From contig NC_071342.1 in NCBI RefSeq assembly GCF_027744825.2, positions 23,280,001 to 23,344,000 on the forward strand: DNA of 64,000 nucleotides. The letters run 5' to 3'. Position 1 is the first letter of the stretch; each line of letters opens with the position of its first letter. Position numbers and translations under genes: made by a program. Below the pieces are notes generated by a model. It was given only the letters and a program-made list of their open reading frames with translations, was not told the DNA's origin and searched no databases. Origin of the DNA: Synchiropus splendidus. Its lineage: Eukaryota > Chordata > Actinopteri > Syngnathiformes > Callionymidae. Positions 29,819 through 47,300 of the stretch are shown here, in pieces.

Positions 29819-29824
29819 TTTATT
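29819..29824 (-). terminator. wbp1l: wbp1l poly(A) signal
   Basis: Plus-strand TTTATT (AATAAA on the gene strand) lies about 265 bases past the wbp1l stop. Confidence 0.65.
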
Positions 29825-30087
29825 AGAAGATCAACATAAAATAGTGTATAAAAGGTGGGGCAACTTGGCTCAACCAGGCAATTAAAACAGACACCGGACT
29901 GCGTCCGGGATACAGAAGTCATGAGCAGCAGTCAGCACGCGGCCCAGTGCAAGACTCGGGAGCAGAACCGTGTGGCAACATCTTGTCGTCCGTTTTTTCT
30001 AAAACAATCAGAATAATATAAAAACAGAAAGTACAACTGTCCAAACACGCTGACCCCTGAGCCAAAGGTGGAGTGGCCCCGGCAGGA

Positions 30088-33015
<2,928 letters not shown>

Positions 33016-33099
33016 CAGCGTCCTCATTGTTCAAGTGTTAAAAGAAAGAAATACTTCTTACGCAGTCAGTCCTCAACAAAACTTCACATTATTGACGGC

Positions 33100-33230
33100 C
33101 GACCAAAACAAAACATAGCAGCTAAACTTCATCAATTGTTCCCCGCAGCTTCCTCGCGCAGCAGTTATTGGTCCAGAGCTCCGAGCCTTGCACAGCCATT
33201 GGCTCCTGAACCAGTCAGTCAGGATGACGA
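33100..33230 (-). promoter_or_regulatory. wbp1l: Candidate wbp1l promoter with two CCAAT boxes
   Basis: Plus-strand ATTGG at 33167-33171 and at 33198-33202 are CCAAT boxes on the gene strand, about 150-190 bp upstream of the proposed start codon. No TATA box is seen. Confidence 0.4.
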
Positions 33231-36200
33231 AAGATGTCGGCAAGAGGGCGGGGTCGATTTGAATGGACTGACTGGCCCCAGAGGTCAGCGACCTTTGGAT
33301 CTGCGATCACCTTCCAAGAGTTCTGCAGTTTCACCTGTAACTGGTGACTGGAGTCATGCGATACCACCTCCTGTATTCCTGCAGTTGTTTGTGAGTGAAA
33401 TGATCGCTTTTGCAATGATTTTAGGAGACATCCCATTTTAACTGACTTAATGTTAAATAAATCCTGAAGTACATTCCATGTTGGCATCACAGAATGAGAC
33501 CAAGTCGTGTTAATTAGTTATTTAGAACAAACAAAACAAACAATAAACGAATAAGTAAAACAGAGTCAGAAGAGTCAGAGATTAAGATACTGAGGATGTT
33601 CTTATCAGTGACTACAAAGGACACGGTCAGAAATGTGTGTATCAGTGGGACATATGGAGAAATACCGCTATAGAGTTAGGGAGGCCAGATGTTCCTCCTG
33701 GAGATGAAGATGAGGAAGACAACCAATGAGGTTGACTATGAATGAGGACATAGAGATGTGACGGGAGTTTGTGGAGGATAAATGGTAAGAGAAGAGACAT
33801 TTGTTAAAACAACTTCGTCACATTTGTTCAGCAAAGACAAACAATAAGAAACAGGAATAGACAAACATTCAGAATAGGCTCACTCGGTCCAGGATGGTGA
33901 CCCCTGCTGGATAGTGACGGAACTGCACACTCACTTCAAACTCATGAAAACATCTTTGTATAAAGAAGATCAATGAATGAGGAGAATGAACGATGCACCT
34001 GTGCTGCTCCCTGAATATTTGTCTGAGCGGCCATATTGTGTCATATTTTCACAAATGCCACCAAGAGCAAGCAGGACAGGTTAAGCCGGGGTCTCCTGGG
34101 GGAGTGCAGCTACCCGCCTGAGGAGGCCGGCCTCGTGTGGGAGCAGAGCGTTTGTGTCCAGGTGGAGATCAAGCTCAAGATGCCTCATGAGACCCTCATG
34201 AAGCCCAGTCAGGTGTTTCACTCCAGCTGGTTCTGAGAGAGTATGAAGGCTGGGCTCCGTGGCGCCGCCCTCCTGGTGTCCTCCTCCTCTGTCCACAGAA
34301 CAAAAGCAAACAAATCACATTGTCCTTCCAGGAATTTTTGCTTGTTCATTGCTTTTCACGACCTCTTCCCCGGGCACCTCTGCTCCGCGCCTCATTCAGC
34401 CGCCCCAAGAAAGTCAATGGATCCTTACATCCCACTTTGACAAGTCAGGAGGATACACACTAATCCCCTTAATCTGGCCTTTCTCCCGCCTGCTGCCACA
34501 GGGAGAGGGGGACCACAGAGAGTAATCCTGTCAGCACAACAATAGGATTAAGGGCCCGCTCCTGTGAGTGACACTCAGGTATCCCCTGACTGATCTGCGG
34601 AGCAGGAGCCCCGTTCAGCCTTCCCACAATGTGACTTTATTTTTGTTTGGCGGGTCCGAGAAGGATGGGGGAGGCAGGGGAGGGGCGGCTGACAAGGAGG
34701 AGGGTTTCCTTTTAGGGGCTGCTCGAGGTCTGACAGGCCTGTAGTTCTCCAAGCACCAGGGACTCAGGAATGACTGACAGGTGAAGGTCAGAAACCCAGG
34801 GGGTGGGGGGAGTCCAGCTGGGTGATCTGGAGAGGAGAACGTCACATGGTCCACATGAAGGAAGCAAAGCCTAATGGAGGCACAAACTCTGGAGAGGTGT
34901 TGGTGGTCATGGTGACGCCTCTATGGACTGATGTTGGTAGAGATCATGGGGGTCATCGACAGTGCTACCAGAAGCTGGCAGTTATTGCTCGTGCGGAGAT
35001 GGTGGAAGACTCTTTCAGCTGTTGGAGGACGGTTCCCTAGAGACCTCAATGAGGAAATCCAAAACACATATAAAGAGGTTGCTACAAAAATGTAGGAGAA
35101 AAAACGCGGTCGAAACTTCAAATCCACGTAAACTGCACTTCACCAGATGGCCACCAGATGGCAACATGTGTCCGTCGAGAAGTCATAAACTCAAGCGCTC
35201 CTGACGACGTCATGGAGCCGCACGCAGGTCCAGTGAAGGAGGAGAGTACATTTAAGACCTATCTGCTCCTCCCATCTCTCCTCGCATGCGGCAGGAACAT
35301 CGCATTTCCTGGCTGAGGGGAAGTTTAGATGCTGGACTTCACTTCAACTTCCAGAGAAGATGGAGAACATTCCTGCACAGAGAGGCTTCCAAGACGTCCT
35401 CCAGATCTGGTTGGTCATGTGATCATTTTCCAACAGCACAACCGTGGAGGTTCCCGGTCTCCTGCAGTGGAGAGTCTGCAGCAGTGCTGACACCACCCCA
35501 GATCTGCTGAAGGCTCCCGAGACATTCCCTGTTCAATGTTACTTTAACTGTCTAGTAACTTGCTGAGATGAAGGGAGGTCAGAGGGAGTTGGCCGAGAGC
35601 TCCACGGCGATGACCGCTGAGGAGGAGGAGAGCGCCCCCTCCCTGCTCGCCATCATTAATTCAAAAGAAGAAGTCTCTGGGGGCCACATCTCCTGCATGG
35701 ATGTGCAATGTCTGCATGCACCCTGGACATTGCTCCTACTGGCCTCAAATATTAGCTAATGGATGGACATGATCTAATCTGGACCATTAGAGGTCACACC
35801 AGATCCTGTGTAGGCTTGCTGCCATGGCAACAGGGCTGAACCCCGATGGTTCTACTGAGCCCTGAGATGGATGTCTCCACACACACGCACACAAACTCGT
35901 ACTGTATGAGCTGTGAGCCTCCAGGTGTGCGGCTCCGGGGGTCCAACTCCTCCAGCGTGTGATCTCAGGTGCAAGGTCACACGCATGTCAACCCAAACAC
36001 CGTCTCCAGGGTGACGAAGCCAGTTTGTCAGGAGGCTAACGTGCTCTAATCCCCTCAAAGACTGCGGCAGCACTGAAGAGGAGGAAACACTGATCCATGT
36101 TTTCTTCCCAGGAACATGATTTTATGTCTGGAGAACGTGTGCGCCACACCGGCCCTGGGCCACTGGATTAGCTTCTTCCTGACAAGTTGCGGCTTGCTTC

Positions 36201-36314
36201 TGTCTCTAGCCAAGCAACCTGCGGCCCGGGGCCCACACGTGGCCCTCTGAGTCTAACCACATGGTCCTGAAGACGATGAGGTACAGAAGAAGTGACATTT
36301 AACTGCACTCATGT
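33230..36314. other. Gene desert, wbp1l to fbxw4
   Basis: No exon was recognised. 33430-34030 is AT-rich and featureless. 34300-34830 is an unusually structured segment with homeodomain-type sites (see the regulatory entry). 35080-36300 shows nothing I can name. Confidence 0.5.
34370..34620. promoter_or_regulatory. Candidate enhancer with three TAATCC (OTX/PITX-type) sites
   Basis: TAATCC at 34461-34466, TAATCC at 34523-34528 and GGATTA (the reverse) at 34545-34550 lie within 90 bp. CTTAATCT lies between the first two and ACAATAG (SOX-like) just before the third. K50 homeodomain proteins such as Otx2, Pitx and Gsc bind this core. Otx2 sets the fgf8 boundary at the midbrain-hindbrain junction, so a role in fgf8 control is a reasonable but untested inference. 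Confidence 0.45.
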
Positions 36315-36320
36315 TTTAAT
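36315..36320 (-). terminator. fbxw4: Candidate fbxw4 poly(A) signal (ATTAAA)
   Basis: Plus-strand TTTAAT reads ATTAAA on the gene strand, about 80 bases past the fbxw4 stop. Confidence 0.45.
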
Positions 36321-36400
36321 CACAGAAGATACAAACACTGCTTCAGTTTAAATAAAAAAAAAAAAAAGGGAGAAGGGTGTGTTCCAGTCGTCCTCCGGTG

Positions 36401-38279
36401 TCACCTGATCAGGCGGGGGGGGTGTGCGAAGTCCAGGCAGTGCAGCGTCGTGGCCAGGGCTGCGTACAGGTGAGTACTGCTGAACCTGAGGCAGTACACG
36501 GGGCTGCTGACCAGGTCTGAGCTCAGCTGGAAGAACTGCGCGACAGGAGATATCCAACATGGCACCTGAGGTGTGTTCACGTGTGTGTGTCCAGGGGTCA
36601 CCCACCTGCAGGCACTTCTTCTGCCGCTTGTCCCACAGACGGACTACTCCGTAGTACGAGGAGCCGCTGGCAACCATGTGATTACCATCTGTTTGAATGC
36701 AGTAGAGGGCGCTGTCATGAGGCTCCTCCCACTCCATCACACACTTCCTGTTCCAGAAGAAGATGTGCTGTTGTTTCCACCGACACTTGGCCACCAGACA
36801 CGCCGTGAAAGTGACTCTGTGGTCAACCTTCATGACCAGAGACACAGCTAGACTCCGAACTCACGCCCGTCACCCGCAGGTCCAGGACTTGGCACGACCT
36901 TTGACCTCATTTCTGGCAGCCAAAGCCAACCGTAGAAGCGGTTCACCCAAACAAAACATCTTCATCATTTTGAATCCACCACTCGTTTTGGGGTCCTGCT
37001 CACGCGACAGCCTGGGCTGGACCAGCCGATAACATCGATCCTCCATTAGTGCTGCCTCATCAATAAGTGATGAGACACACACGGGAGCAGACAAAGAGGC
37101 AGTCTGGACGGCTTCTTGTCTCTCACTCACACGCTCTAATTTTAGCCTCCAGTGGAGGAGGGGGGGGCTCACACCTCCGCTGCGTATCCCCCAAGTCAGA
37201 AGAGCTAAACAAGTGCCCGTCCGTGTCTGAAAACATCAAAACAAGGCTGATGTGATGAGGGGATGCAAATCGAAACAGAACCTGCGGTGAACATGTGGGA
37301 CAGATGAGTCGTCACCATCACGACAATTTCCCACTGGTTTCAGTCACCAACAACTGCTACAGTCCCTATCTGTACCTAGTGGTATAAACACAGACAATTC
37401 CTAGAAACCAGGAGGGACATCACAAACAGGCCCAGTGGGCACTTTTGGCTATGGATCAGAAGAAACTGCTGACTTCACAGAATAAGCTTGATAATAAAAT
37501 AAAATAAAATAAATTAAAAGACCAGGATTTATACTGGTGTTTTAATCACCAGAATAAAAATCTGAATTGTGTGGCGCAAAAACCTGCACCACTCTTCTTG
37601 GTGGGGATGCAGAACCAGCAGACTTCATATTGGTCCCGTTCTGAACTTAGTGTTCTGAACGTGCTCAGCAAGTTCAGGCCCACCACAGGTGCCGCTTTCA
37701 AATAAGATCTGGAACCTGTGTCTGCCGCAGCAGAAGTGAGATGCCACTGATGAACTGAGAATGTCATCTCATTTCATTAGACATTTTATCATGGCCTTTA
37801 TTTTGTCAGGTTGTCAAAATCCACCTTCACATGACCAGCATGGAAAAGGTGTGTTGACGGTAGACTGGTTCTAAACTCTAGTATCGTTGTGGATCCAAGC
37901 TTCCAGGGAGAAAAACAAATTTCCGTTCCCCCGTCTTCTTTCACAGCACGTGACCTCACTTCCAGACAAGCTAAACCTCCAGCCGACGCCGCGGTCCTCT
38001 CAAGGCAGGTTCCATTGGAGGGCATGAATTATAGATATCTAAAGAGGGACCCCCCTCTAGTGGACCTCACACCACACTAACCGCTCCCAGGCTCCCCAGA
38101 GCCACCTGCCAATCACATCTGATTTGCCTTACTTGACTGGTCCACAAACCCCTGCTGCCAGAAATGAGTCCCCTCCCCAACAACGTCAGCTCGGTCCCGG
38201 CGCGAGGAGGTGGAACAATGAGGTCTGGCCGAGGAGGGTTGAGTTGAAGTCGCACGGACGGTTTCTGGCTACAGAGTGT

Positions 38280-38373
<94 letters not shown>

Positions 38374-41300
38374 CTACTGTGAGCTCAGCCTCAGGTCCCA
38401 GAGTCGTATGAAGGTGTCGTAACCGCAGGTGAAGAGCTGAGTCGGCGATTCAAACACCATGTCCAGCACACCGGCCCCGCGGCGGTACTCGGAGCCCAGG
38501 CAGCAGACACACTCCAGCCTGAAGGAGACACACCATCAGCCCCCTGCATCACTTCAGACAGAGCATCCCATCCTCACAGCAACATTCAGCAACCGTCAAG
38601 ATATTGCCTCAGGACTCCATGCTTTGGTGGAGACCACCGTTCCCTGCAACACGGCAATGAGCCTTGGCTCACCAGACCTATGGCCACCAGTTCTCTGGTG
38701 CCGATCTCACTCTTTAAAAAGTGTCTGGTGGAGTGTGGGAACTATACCTGTGCAATGATCAGTCAATTGGAAACCAGATTTGGTGTCTAACTCTGGATTA
38801 GACAGCTGCTGGGAGAGTGTGGTCCTTGCTCCCTCTGCAAGTGATAAATAAACTTGCTTGCTCGGTGTGTGTGTGTGTGTGTGTGTGTCGCTGCGCCACC
38901 ATGCTCTTGTGATCACAGCTCTGCTCCACTTGCTCTTGGCCTCTTGATTATTGAAGAATAACCTGCGCGCAGCAGGGCGGATTATGGCAGAATAACTGTC
39001 TCTTTGTTGCCATCTAATACCCTTCATGACCGTGACTGTCTGCCACCCTCACACGTTTGATACCTGCCCCATAGCAACTATTTAGCGGAGGCCACTGGCC
39101 TTGGTGACCGAGCGTGGCCCCCTTCCTGGCCCGGGACCTCAATCTACATGCTCGGACTGGTAATCCCCCAGTCTGACCACAGGGGGCCTTCTTATTGGAC
39201 CAGAGCTTTCCCTGCAGGGAGGCCTATTGGCTGAGAGCTTTCTCATTGCCAGGGTCTCATGCTTAAGCCCAGGCCGACGGGGAGTCCGTGATGAGGCCGA
39301 GGCTTGTCCGTGTGGGGTACCGACCCCTAATTTCACCTTTACAGCCACCACCGAGCAGCTTAGTCCGGCCACACAAACCTCCGGGCCCTGAAGTCCGAGG
39401 GCTACGGCCACTCAAGCCAGGAGTCGTGTAGAGCCGTCGCAGCCGGTGACATCGCTTGTTAGGAGGCCGAGCGCGGGAGACACCTTGCCTGTGACAGCTC
39501 CACGCCAAGGCAAACGTCCACGAAGGTTGACAGCGTGCTGCACTGAAGCTCATGAAAACTGATAACAACATTCTTGGGACTGGGTGGATTCAGTTCGTTC
39601 TCAGGGTTTTAAGGGGTTTTTTTTGTTGATGTGGAAGACAGGATCGGAGCCTCCACCACCATCAGACACAAAACCTGTCAACATGAACTGACAACAGAGT
39701 GCGAAGCGTGTCTCGTCCTCTACTGTTTGGACTGCTTCCACCACCTTTAGCCAGGATCACTGACTCCAGTGGACTCTAGGAACAACTACATCCCGACTCG
39801 GTCCAGTTCGCTGTGATCCACCGTCACCTCTGAAAGCATGACGACTCAGCAAACTGCAGGAGAAATAATAATTCCAGCTGTAAATGAGGAGAAGCTGCTG
39901 GGGGCGAGGGGTGGTGGTAGGGGGCATGGCTGATTGTTATGGTGCTGCTGGCTGCGTGACACACTGAGTCTGTGTCCTGACTTAAGCCTGTCTGCTCTCA
40001 CCGCAGGAGTCACTTTGGCTTTAGGGGCCACACACACAACACACACACAACTTGTCAAAGGGCTCATTAATGATTTGAAGGAGAAGCAGAAGCTCAGCTT
40101 TAGTTTTCAGGCACATAAAGCCAGTGTCTATGTGTGTTTTGTCACAGAAGTGGCTGCAGGCTAAGTTGAGTCAGGACCCGGGGACACACAAGTCCCACAC
40201 GTCAAAAGCCGCGAGACAAGCAGAGAAAAGAGCCCTGCTGAGGTTTTTACTTCCTAAAACAAACACGAGGGAGTCACGCAACCTGCTGCATGTCCACACC
40301 ACTCAGGCTCACCTTGGCGCCTCCCCACGGCGGAGGAGCGGGTGAGTCGCCGCAGCACAATGCTGCTCTGCAGCCAAAGACCTCCAGTCTTTTCAGCAGC
40401 AGGAATGACAAGAATCCTGCTCCGACTGTTCGATTGCACAAAAGAAGCAGTCCCTTTGGCTGGAATCAGAGGGAGAATTTGAGGAGCGCCAGTTGGGAAT
40501 TCTCTCACTGATTCCTGTGACGCGCCACCTGGGTGGGATCTCCTCACGAGTGGATCTGACCAATGACTTCATCGTTTCAAATCTTCCTCTTCTGAAGTTG
40601 GAGCGAAACATAGGCACAAGAAGTCAGGTATCTGAGCGACACCTTCAACAGCCTAACTTTCACTCCTCAGACATCAAAATGTGCTGTCAAAGTGTCTGGG
40701 AAACACCGGGGTCATTTCCTAATAAGAAAAAAACTTGTAGGTAGAATTAAAGCAGTCTCGTAGACAACTTGTGAGTTTGAACTTGACAATCTTGATGTTT
40801 GACACGCAGGAGAAAATAATGTGAATTTAAAATTGAATTGAATTTCACTTTCATGGTGTTCGGATTTGGACTTTTGTAGTGCTGCTGCAGAGGTGAAGTC
40901 TGAAGAGGCATGTGTGTCACACTATTAGAGCGTTTTTCAAACGGGGTGCTATGGGAAAATGATCCAAAAAATGAGCTGATATGATGACATTAAATCATGA
41001 CGATTAGAGGTGTTGACGAGCAACCACGGTGAGGAGTAAAAGTTGGCGACGAACTAAATGCACAACAAAATAAATGTGCTCCAAAATGTGAAGAGAGAAA
41101 GAATCATTGTTTTTATGAAGCAAGTTCAGGCAAAGAAGCTGAGGATTTGTCTGGAAACTCAACACTACAATAAAATCATGCAAAAGGGAAGTGATAAAAT
41201 CAAAACAGTTATTTAAACTGCCATATTGCCTGCTACTTTCTGGAGACATTTGAAACAAATACATTTTCTGCAATTTGTTTCTGCAAATAGACTAGCTAAA

Positions 41301-44300
41301 TAACAAGCGAGTGTCAGTAGCTCCAGCTTTTCACAAATGAATATGATGAATACTGAAAAATGTTGAAAAACACTGGACATTAGGAAAGAGTGTTGCTCCC
41401 TATACTGACAGCAAAGCCTGGCTTCCATGTTGCATGTTAATGTATCCATGTTTTAATGGAGTAAAAAATGTTTTGTATCACCCATGACTTACCTATCGCC
41501 AACCCCTGTCTTTTTTTTTACGCCCACAGCATCAGGATATGCCTCAGAAGGCCAAACATACGCTTCAATTGAAAGCCTAACGCGTCAACATGCAACGCAG
41601 AAGACTTTTCCTAAGTTAACATATTATGCATGGGAGTGAGGATAGGTTGCACAGGTTGGACCAGGTGTTTCGAGAGACCAAGGTCTCTGAGTGGCAACAG
41701 AAACGTCCACCCTCGGGTCCTGACTAACAGGGAATCGGTTGCTAAGGAAACCAAGTCCAGACAACTCCGCGACCAACGTAAAGCGCCAATGACACAAAGT
41801 AAAAACAATTGTCAAAGACGCTCAGACACATCACTCAAGAGCTTCCCACCTCCTTCAACACCAAAGAAGTTTACAAACTGAAAAACCCAGTCCCTAACAA
41901 TGTGCTTCCACAGAGACGCACATGTGGTCCTAACATTTGCTTAGTTGCCTAAAGGAGAGCTGCACCAGACTGTAGCTTCTCCACTGGCCTTCAAGCTGCC
42001 GACTTCTGTCTCTATCCAGGACTCAACAGTTAACTGTTATCACGTGATTTGTTCAGTTACATGCCATGAAAACATTGGAGGTATCAATTCCAGTGTTTTA
42101 CAGGAAAGCTTCAGACACACGTGCGCAACCATCACTTCAGTATTCGTGACAATGGCGAGCGAGTGGAAGAGGGAATTTCCCGACTCACCGTTCCAAATCC
42201 CAGATGCGGAGCGGAGTGAAGTCTTCACAGCAGGCTGTGCCGGTGACAAAGGAGCTGCAGAAAGAGGGGGACAAAAGAGAGACAAACTGAGAGAAACTCA
42301 GTGTTTCACACACACACCAATGAATCAAAAGTCATTACTGACAACAATTAGGCTGAATTAGCCGATTGTCCACGTAAGCTGTAAATAAAGCTGCCAGTTA
42401 AAGCAGCACCAGAAACAGCTCAGCGTGTCGGCAGACTTTAACCTGCTGCTCCACACCTCCTGTCAGTGCCTCCTAAAATAAATGTGCCGCGTATGTGCTT
42501 CATTCATTTTCTTTCATTAAAAAAAAGTGTTAATTTTTGCTTGCTGTTGTTGACTTTGTTTTGATCTGTGTTCTTCTCTCGCTTGTGTTTTTTTCAGTTA
42601 TGTTGTTGCTTAACCCATGAACTCACACATTTTGAAGGAAGTCTGTTGAAGACAGAAAGAAGTGGGGTTAGAAATTTAGCTTTTGTTGATAAAGGTGAAA
42701 AAATATGTCTGTATTGTATGATGATGTTCTAATAAAATAAACCTGCTTCCCAATCCGAGTCTGAGCCACTGCAACAGTAGGGCAGAGGTCAAAGGTCACC
42801 CAATGTACCAGGCAAAATCCCACACCATGCTGGAGTGAAACGCAAATGTGAACTATGACACAGAACTATAAAGCATGAACTAAAAGATTCAGCGGGGACC
42901 GGAGCAGAGCAGATGAGCTGCGCAGGATCTCTGCTGTCATCTGTTGAAGGAAGCCGACACCAACCGAGATGCTCGCGCTGCTCGTGGCACCTTAGATAAG
43001 AGCCAGGGTTCTAGACCTGCAGGAAGGGCAGGCAGGGGCGGCGTGTGGGGGTTCTAGGCACGGCTAAAGCGGAGTGAGCACGAAGTGAGGCATTGGGGCA
43101 GCTGTCAGAGCCGCTCAGCAGCGTGGTCCACTGGTGCACCCCGAGTAATTAGTGTTGGGTAAACTCATTTATGGCCCAAATGGGTCGGCAGAGACGGGTC
43201 CGGTATGCACGGTGGGAGACCTTTGACCTCCATGACACAGGATACAATAGGGTTATGGTCACACTCACTATCGGGACCCTATTACTCTCCATTACTCACA
43301 TTACTCACCCCTCAGTGGCACTGGTGGATGCAGCAGCCACACAAAGAAAGAGCTGCCTCCCCCCATGTGACTCACCCGCTCACCTGTCTGAAGTGGCAGG
43401 CCGGCCCGATCCGGGGTCAGGCTCGGCACTGATATTATAGCCGCTAAGGTCAGAGCCTCTCTCGCCTGATGTAGGCCAAGTGTCCCCCCTAAACACACAT
43501 GCACCCCGCCACGTCTGGGAGCAAAGACCGTCAACACCCTCCGCACCCCTCCGCTCATCGTTAAGGCTTGGCTGGGCCTCTGTTGCCGTTTGGGTAACCT
43601 CATCAGCTGGCTGCATTATCTGTGTGGCGGGGTCACACAAACTCTCTCTGGAGGGGAACACACACTAACTGTGGGACTCCTCAGATGGGCCAGCTCGGTT
43701 TGGTCGACCGACGGACCGGTCACCGTTTTGGAGCTCCACATGTTGATGACTCGCTCTAAGAAGTCACCAGTTCAGGTCCCGTCCCCAGCCTGGGACCCGT
43801 GCATCACCACATGCTGGGGCTATAAATCAATGATTCAAACCTAAAGTCGGAGCTGAGCAATAGAATGCTGTTGAAAAAAGAGGCTCCAAACCATCACAAT
43901 CGCTTCAGAGATGTTGGAGATACTGAGTTCTGTTACACACATCGACATCACATGGAATTACGTTTGAAACGCGACTGTGTCAGATGGTCACCACTAAGGA
44001 AGTTCCAATCAGAGTTTTTGCTGCCAATCACATGGATTGACAATGAATTTGTAATCAATATGATGAGACCGTCTGTGTACAGGATGTGAAAACATGAACA
44101 TGCAATCATTTTAATTCAGACATGTTTTAAAACACCTCTTTAGGGAGGCAAAAAAATAGAAAAAATGGCAGAATGCAGCAATTATTATGTCATAAGACAT
44201 GCTGAAGACAACTGGAAAACATTTAATTCAATATGAGACGTCGCAGTTTGGTGAGTCTCTAGACACTCTGCTATGTCTGTGACATATTTACACACTGGCC

Positions 44301-47300
44301 ACTTATAGCAGGACTCAGAGACAGAGGGCACTGCATTTATGAAAGTTTCCACTCCGGACGTTTTTAAAAGTTTCAGATTCATGGGGCTGATGAGTGCTGC
44401 ACCTGACTCCAAAACAGCGACGGATTCAGTTGTTTCCATCGCAGCATAAGCGACACCTGAGAAAGGCTGCTCATCCAGTCCGGTTAAATTAATAATTATT
44501 TCTCATCATTCCGAATGTCAAGCTCGGACCTGCAAGTGTTGCTAACAGCCTGCTGCTGAGGAACCAGGGCTCTCACTTTCATGAGCCCAGAAAACTCTCC
44601 ATGCTCCGTCAAGTGCTGGAGCTTCATTTGAAGGCGCTTCCCTGCGCAGCATTGTCCCGTGCATGTGCTGCAGGATGCAAACTTTATGTGACAGATTGAT
44701 AAAAGCTCCACAGCAGACATGCTGCTGCTGAGTGAGCAGCAAGGAGGGAGGAGCGGACGCATCACAACCAGCGGGTCACTTGTGATCGGAAGTGATCGGC
44801 ATTCACCGATCACACTAAAATTGGCTGATAACAATCGGGGACCAATCGGAGCACCCCTAGTCAGCACGATATTTTTGACTTTCACTCGTGGCACCTAGTG
44901 GCAGTCTCTACGGCCCTACTATGGAGTCAGAATGCATCGTTCACCCCACACTACAGGCACATCCAGCACCGAGGAGGACACACTCTCTCTGCGGAAAGTC
45001 TGATAAGTTGCATGTCTCAATGAATCACTAAACCACAATGGGACACACATTTCAAATCTATACAGCTGCAGGGAGGATTTAAATCTAAAAGTTCAGCACT
45101 TTTCAAAGAAAGTGTCCAGCTCTCCAAAGCCCCTGTGACAAACTGGACCATTAAGAAACTCCCTCAGTTTGTAAAGGTAAAACTCTATTTCTGACTTATA
45201 AACTCTCCACAGTGGAAGCACAGTGAGACAGCCGTTTGTAAATGAATTCTTTCTTTCCCCTGATTGTCCACAACATCAATGGCTGCCCTGACTTTTTCTT
45301 CTGCAAATTAGGGAATTCCAAACAAGTTTTCCATGAGGAGGACATAATACAAACACAAGAAGTAAGTGAGTATTTATCTCAGCCTCGGCCCCAAGCACCA
45401 ATTACACATGAATACAAGAGAATAGCCCACATCCCGACTCTGGGAATGTGGAGGCTTTTGGCCCTGGACTCCAGGGGCGGTTCAATTCTGCCCGGCCGAC
45501 CCCCGCACCCTTCTGTCGACGGACCACCACCCCCGTCACAAAGAGGGTTGTTAATTTGTTGCGCTTGACCCCGGCTTTGTACCCGACGTGTATCTAGTTT
45601 GTAAAAAGTGCTTTTATCTGCTTTCTAAATATGTCAGGGCTCAAAGGGTTATGATGCTTTTCTATTGGCAGAGGAGGGGGCAGTGGTCAGAGGGTGGCAG
45701 CGTTGACCCCTGCTCCCTCTCACACACGCTCGCTCGCTCACTGTCTCTCAAACAAAGGTTTGAATTCAGATGAGCGCAGAGCAATAATAATAGCTACCAG
45801 TAATAGTCTTGTGATAACAAGTAAAGTGACTTTAATGTACTTTATATTTGTGTGTACATAGAATGTGTCTTCATTCTTCCATCACTTACTACAGCAAAGT
45901 TGTTTAAACACAGTTTCAGGTTGTTCAGGATGTAAATCGCAAACTTATTACAAACTTTTCACATGGGTGATACGGAAGGTGTTTGTGGGTCCATGTGTGG
46001 CACTAACAGCAGCGTAAGCAGCCACCCACCTGACACGCTGCAAACCACGGACCTCGACTGACACACACAAACGGATCAGACGGTTGTCTGATGGAAACCT
46101 CAGCAGTGATCGAACGCATTTCAGAACATTTCGCAAAGACCGACCTAAGCAAATTTCACTCTGCGTTTCATCACATTTGAGGCCAAGGTTCTCAACTTTT
46201 CAGTTAAAAAATGGTGTCCAGGAGCTCGACCGACATGCTTTAAACTCCAGCAGAAGCAGAGCTCCAGTGATCACAGAGATTCTCCTGCTTCAACCGGGGT
46301 GGGGCGCACTCATTAGGATAATGTGCTGGATGAATCTGACCGCAGCCGTGACCAGTCGCCCACTCCCACGCTGCCCCGTCCTGCGTCCACTCACCGCTGG
46401 CACCCACCTTTACTGCAGTGCTGCTGAGCATCATTTGGTCAACCAGACACTACAGCAGGAATCAACATAAATGACCGTAAAAAAATTGAATGTTGAATAA
46501 TGAAAATATATGGATTGGAAAGGAAGTATATTTTCCTGGGAAAAAAGACAGTACGACTCTTTATGTTTGGTTTGTGACGTTTGAGCATGTGACAAGCAAA
46601 TTTCTGGTTGAACACAGCAAAACTTATTGCTACGGGTGGGATTCGATTAAAAAAAATTTGAAATAATTCGAGAATTTGTGATTAATTAATCTGAATTAAT
46701 CACAGTTTAATGGTATCAGAATATTTTCCACAAGAAGCTACATTTTTCAATTTGAATGTATGTGGTATATTACTGAATCAAATGATGGATCCATACATAC
46801 ATTTGAACAACTGCATCAGTTTGACAACAGCACAATAAATCACCATGGTGGCTACATTCAAGTTTTTATATCACCTTATTTCAACTAAAGCTCTTTTAAT
46901 GTCTTGAAAATATTTGTCTTAAAGTGAAGCTCGCCCCCCTAAAGTCCAAGTAACATATTCCTCCATGTTTGTTGTTGTTGTTCTCATCCTAGCTGCCACG
47001 TGTCTTGGAGGAGCTCCTGCACTGACAAAGGTTCCCTGTTGTCTGGAGAGCAAACTGTTCAATTAAATTAAATTAAAAAGATTAAATGCTGAAAAACTTT
47101 GATGTGTTTTTTGTTGTAATTAACGAATGGTAATGAACTCGTTAAAGTCTCACCACTACTTATTACGTTTGTGTGCAACCACTGACCTGAGTTTTATGAC
47201 TATTATGACGCTTGACATTTCTCCCTCACTCCAACAACCTCGTCTTTCCAATGCCATCTTTCAAAAAGTCTCCTCCAAAACACACACACAGGATCTTGGC

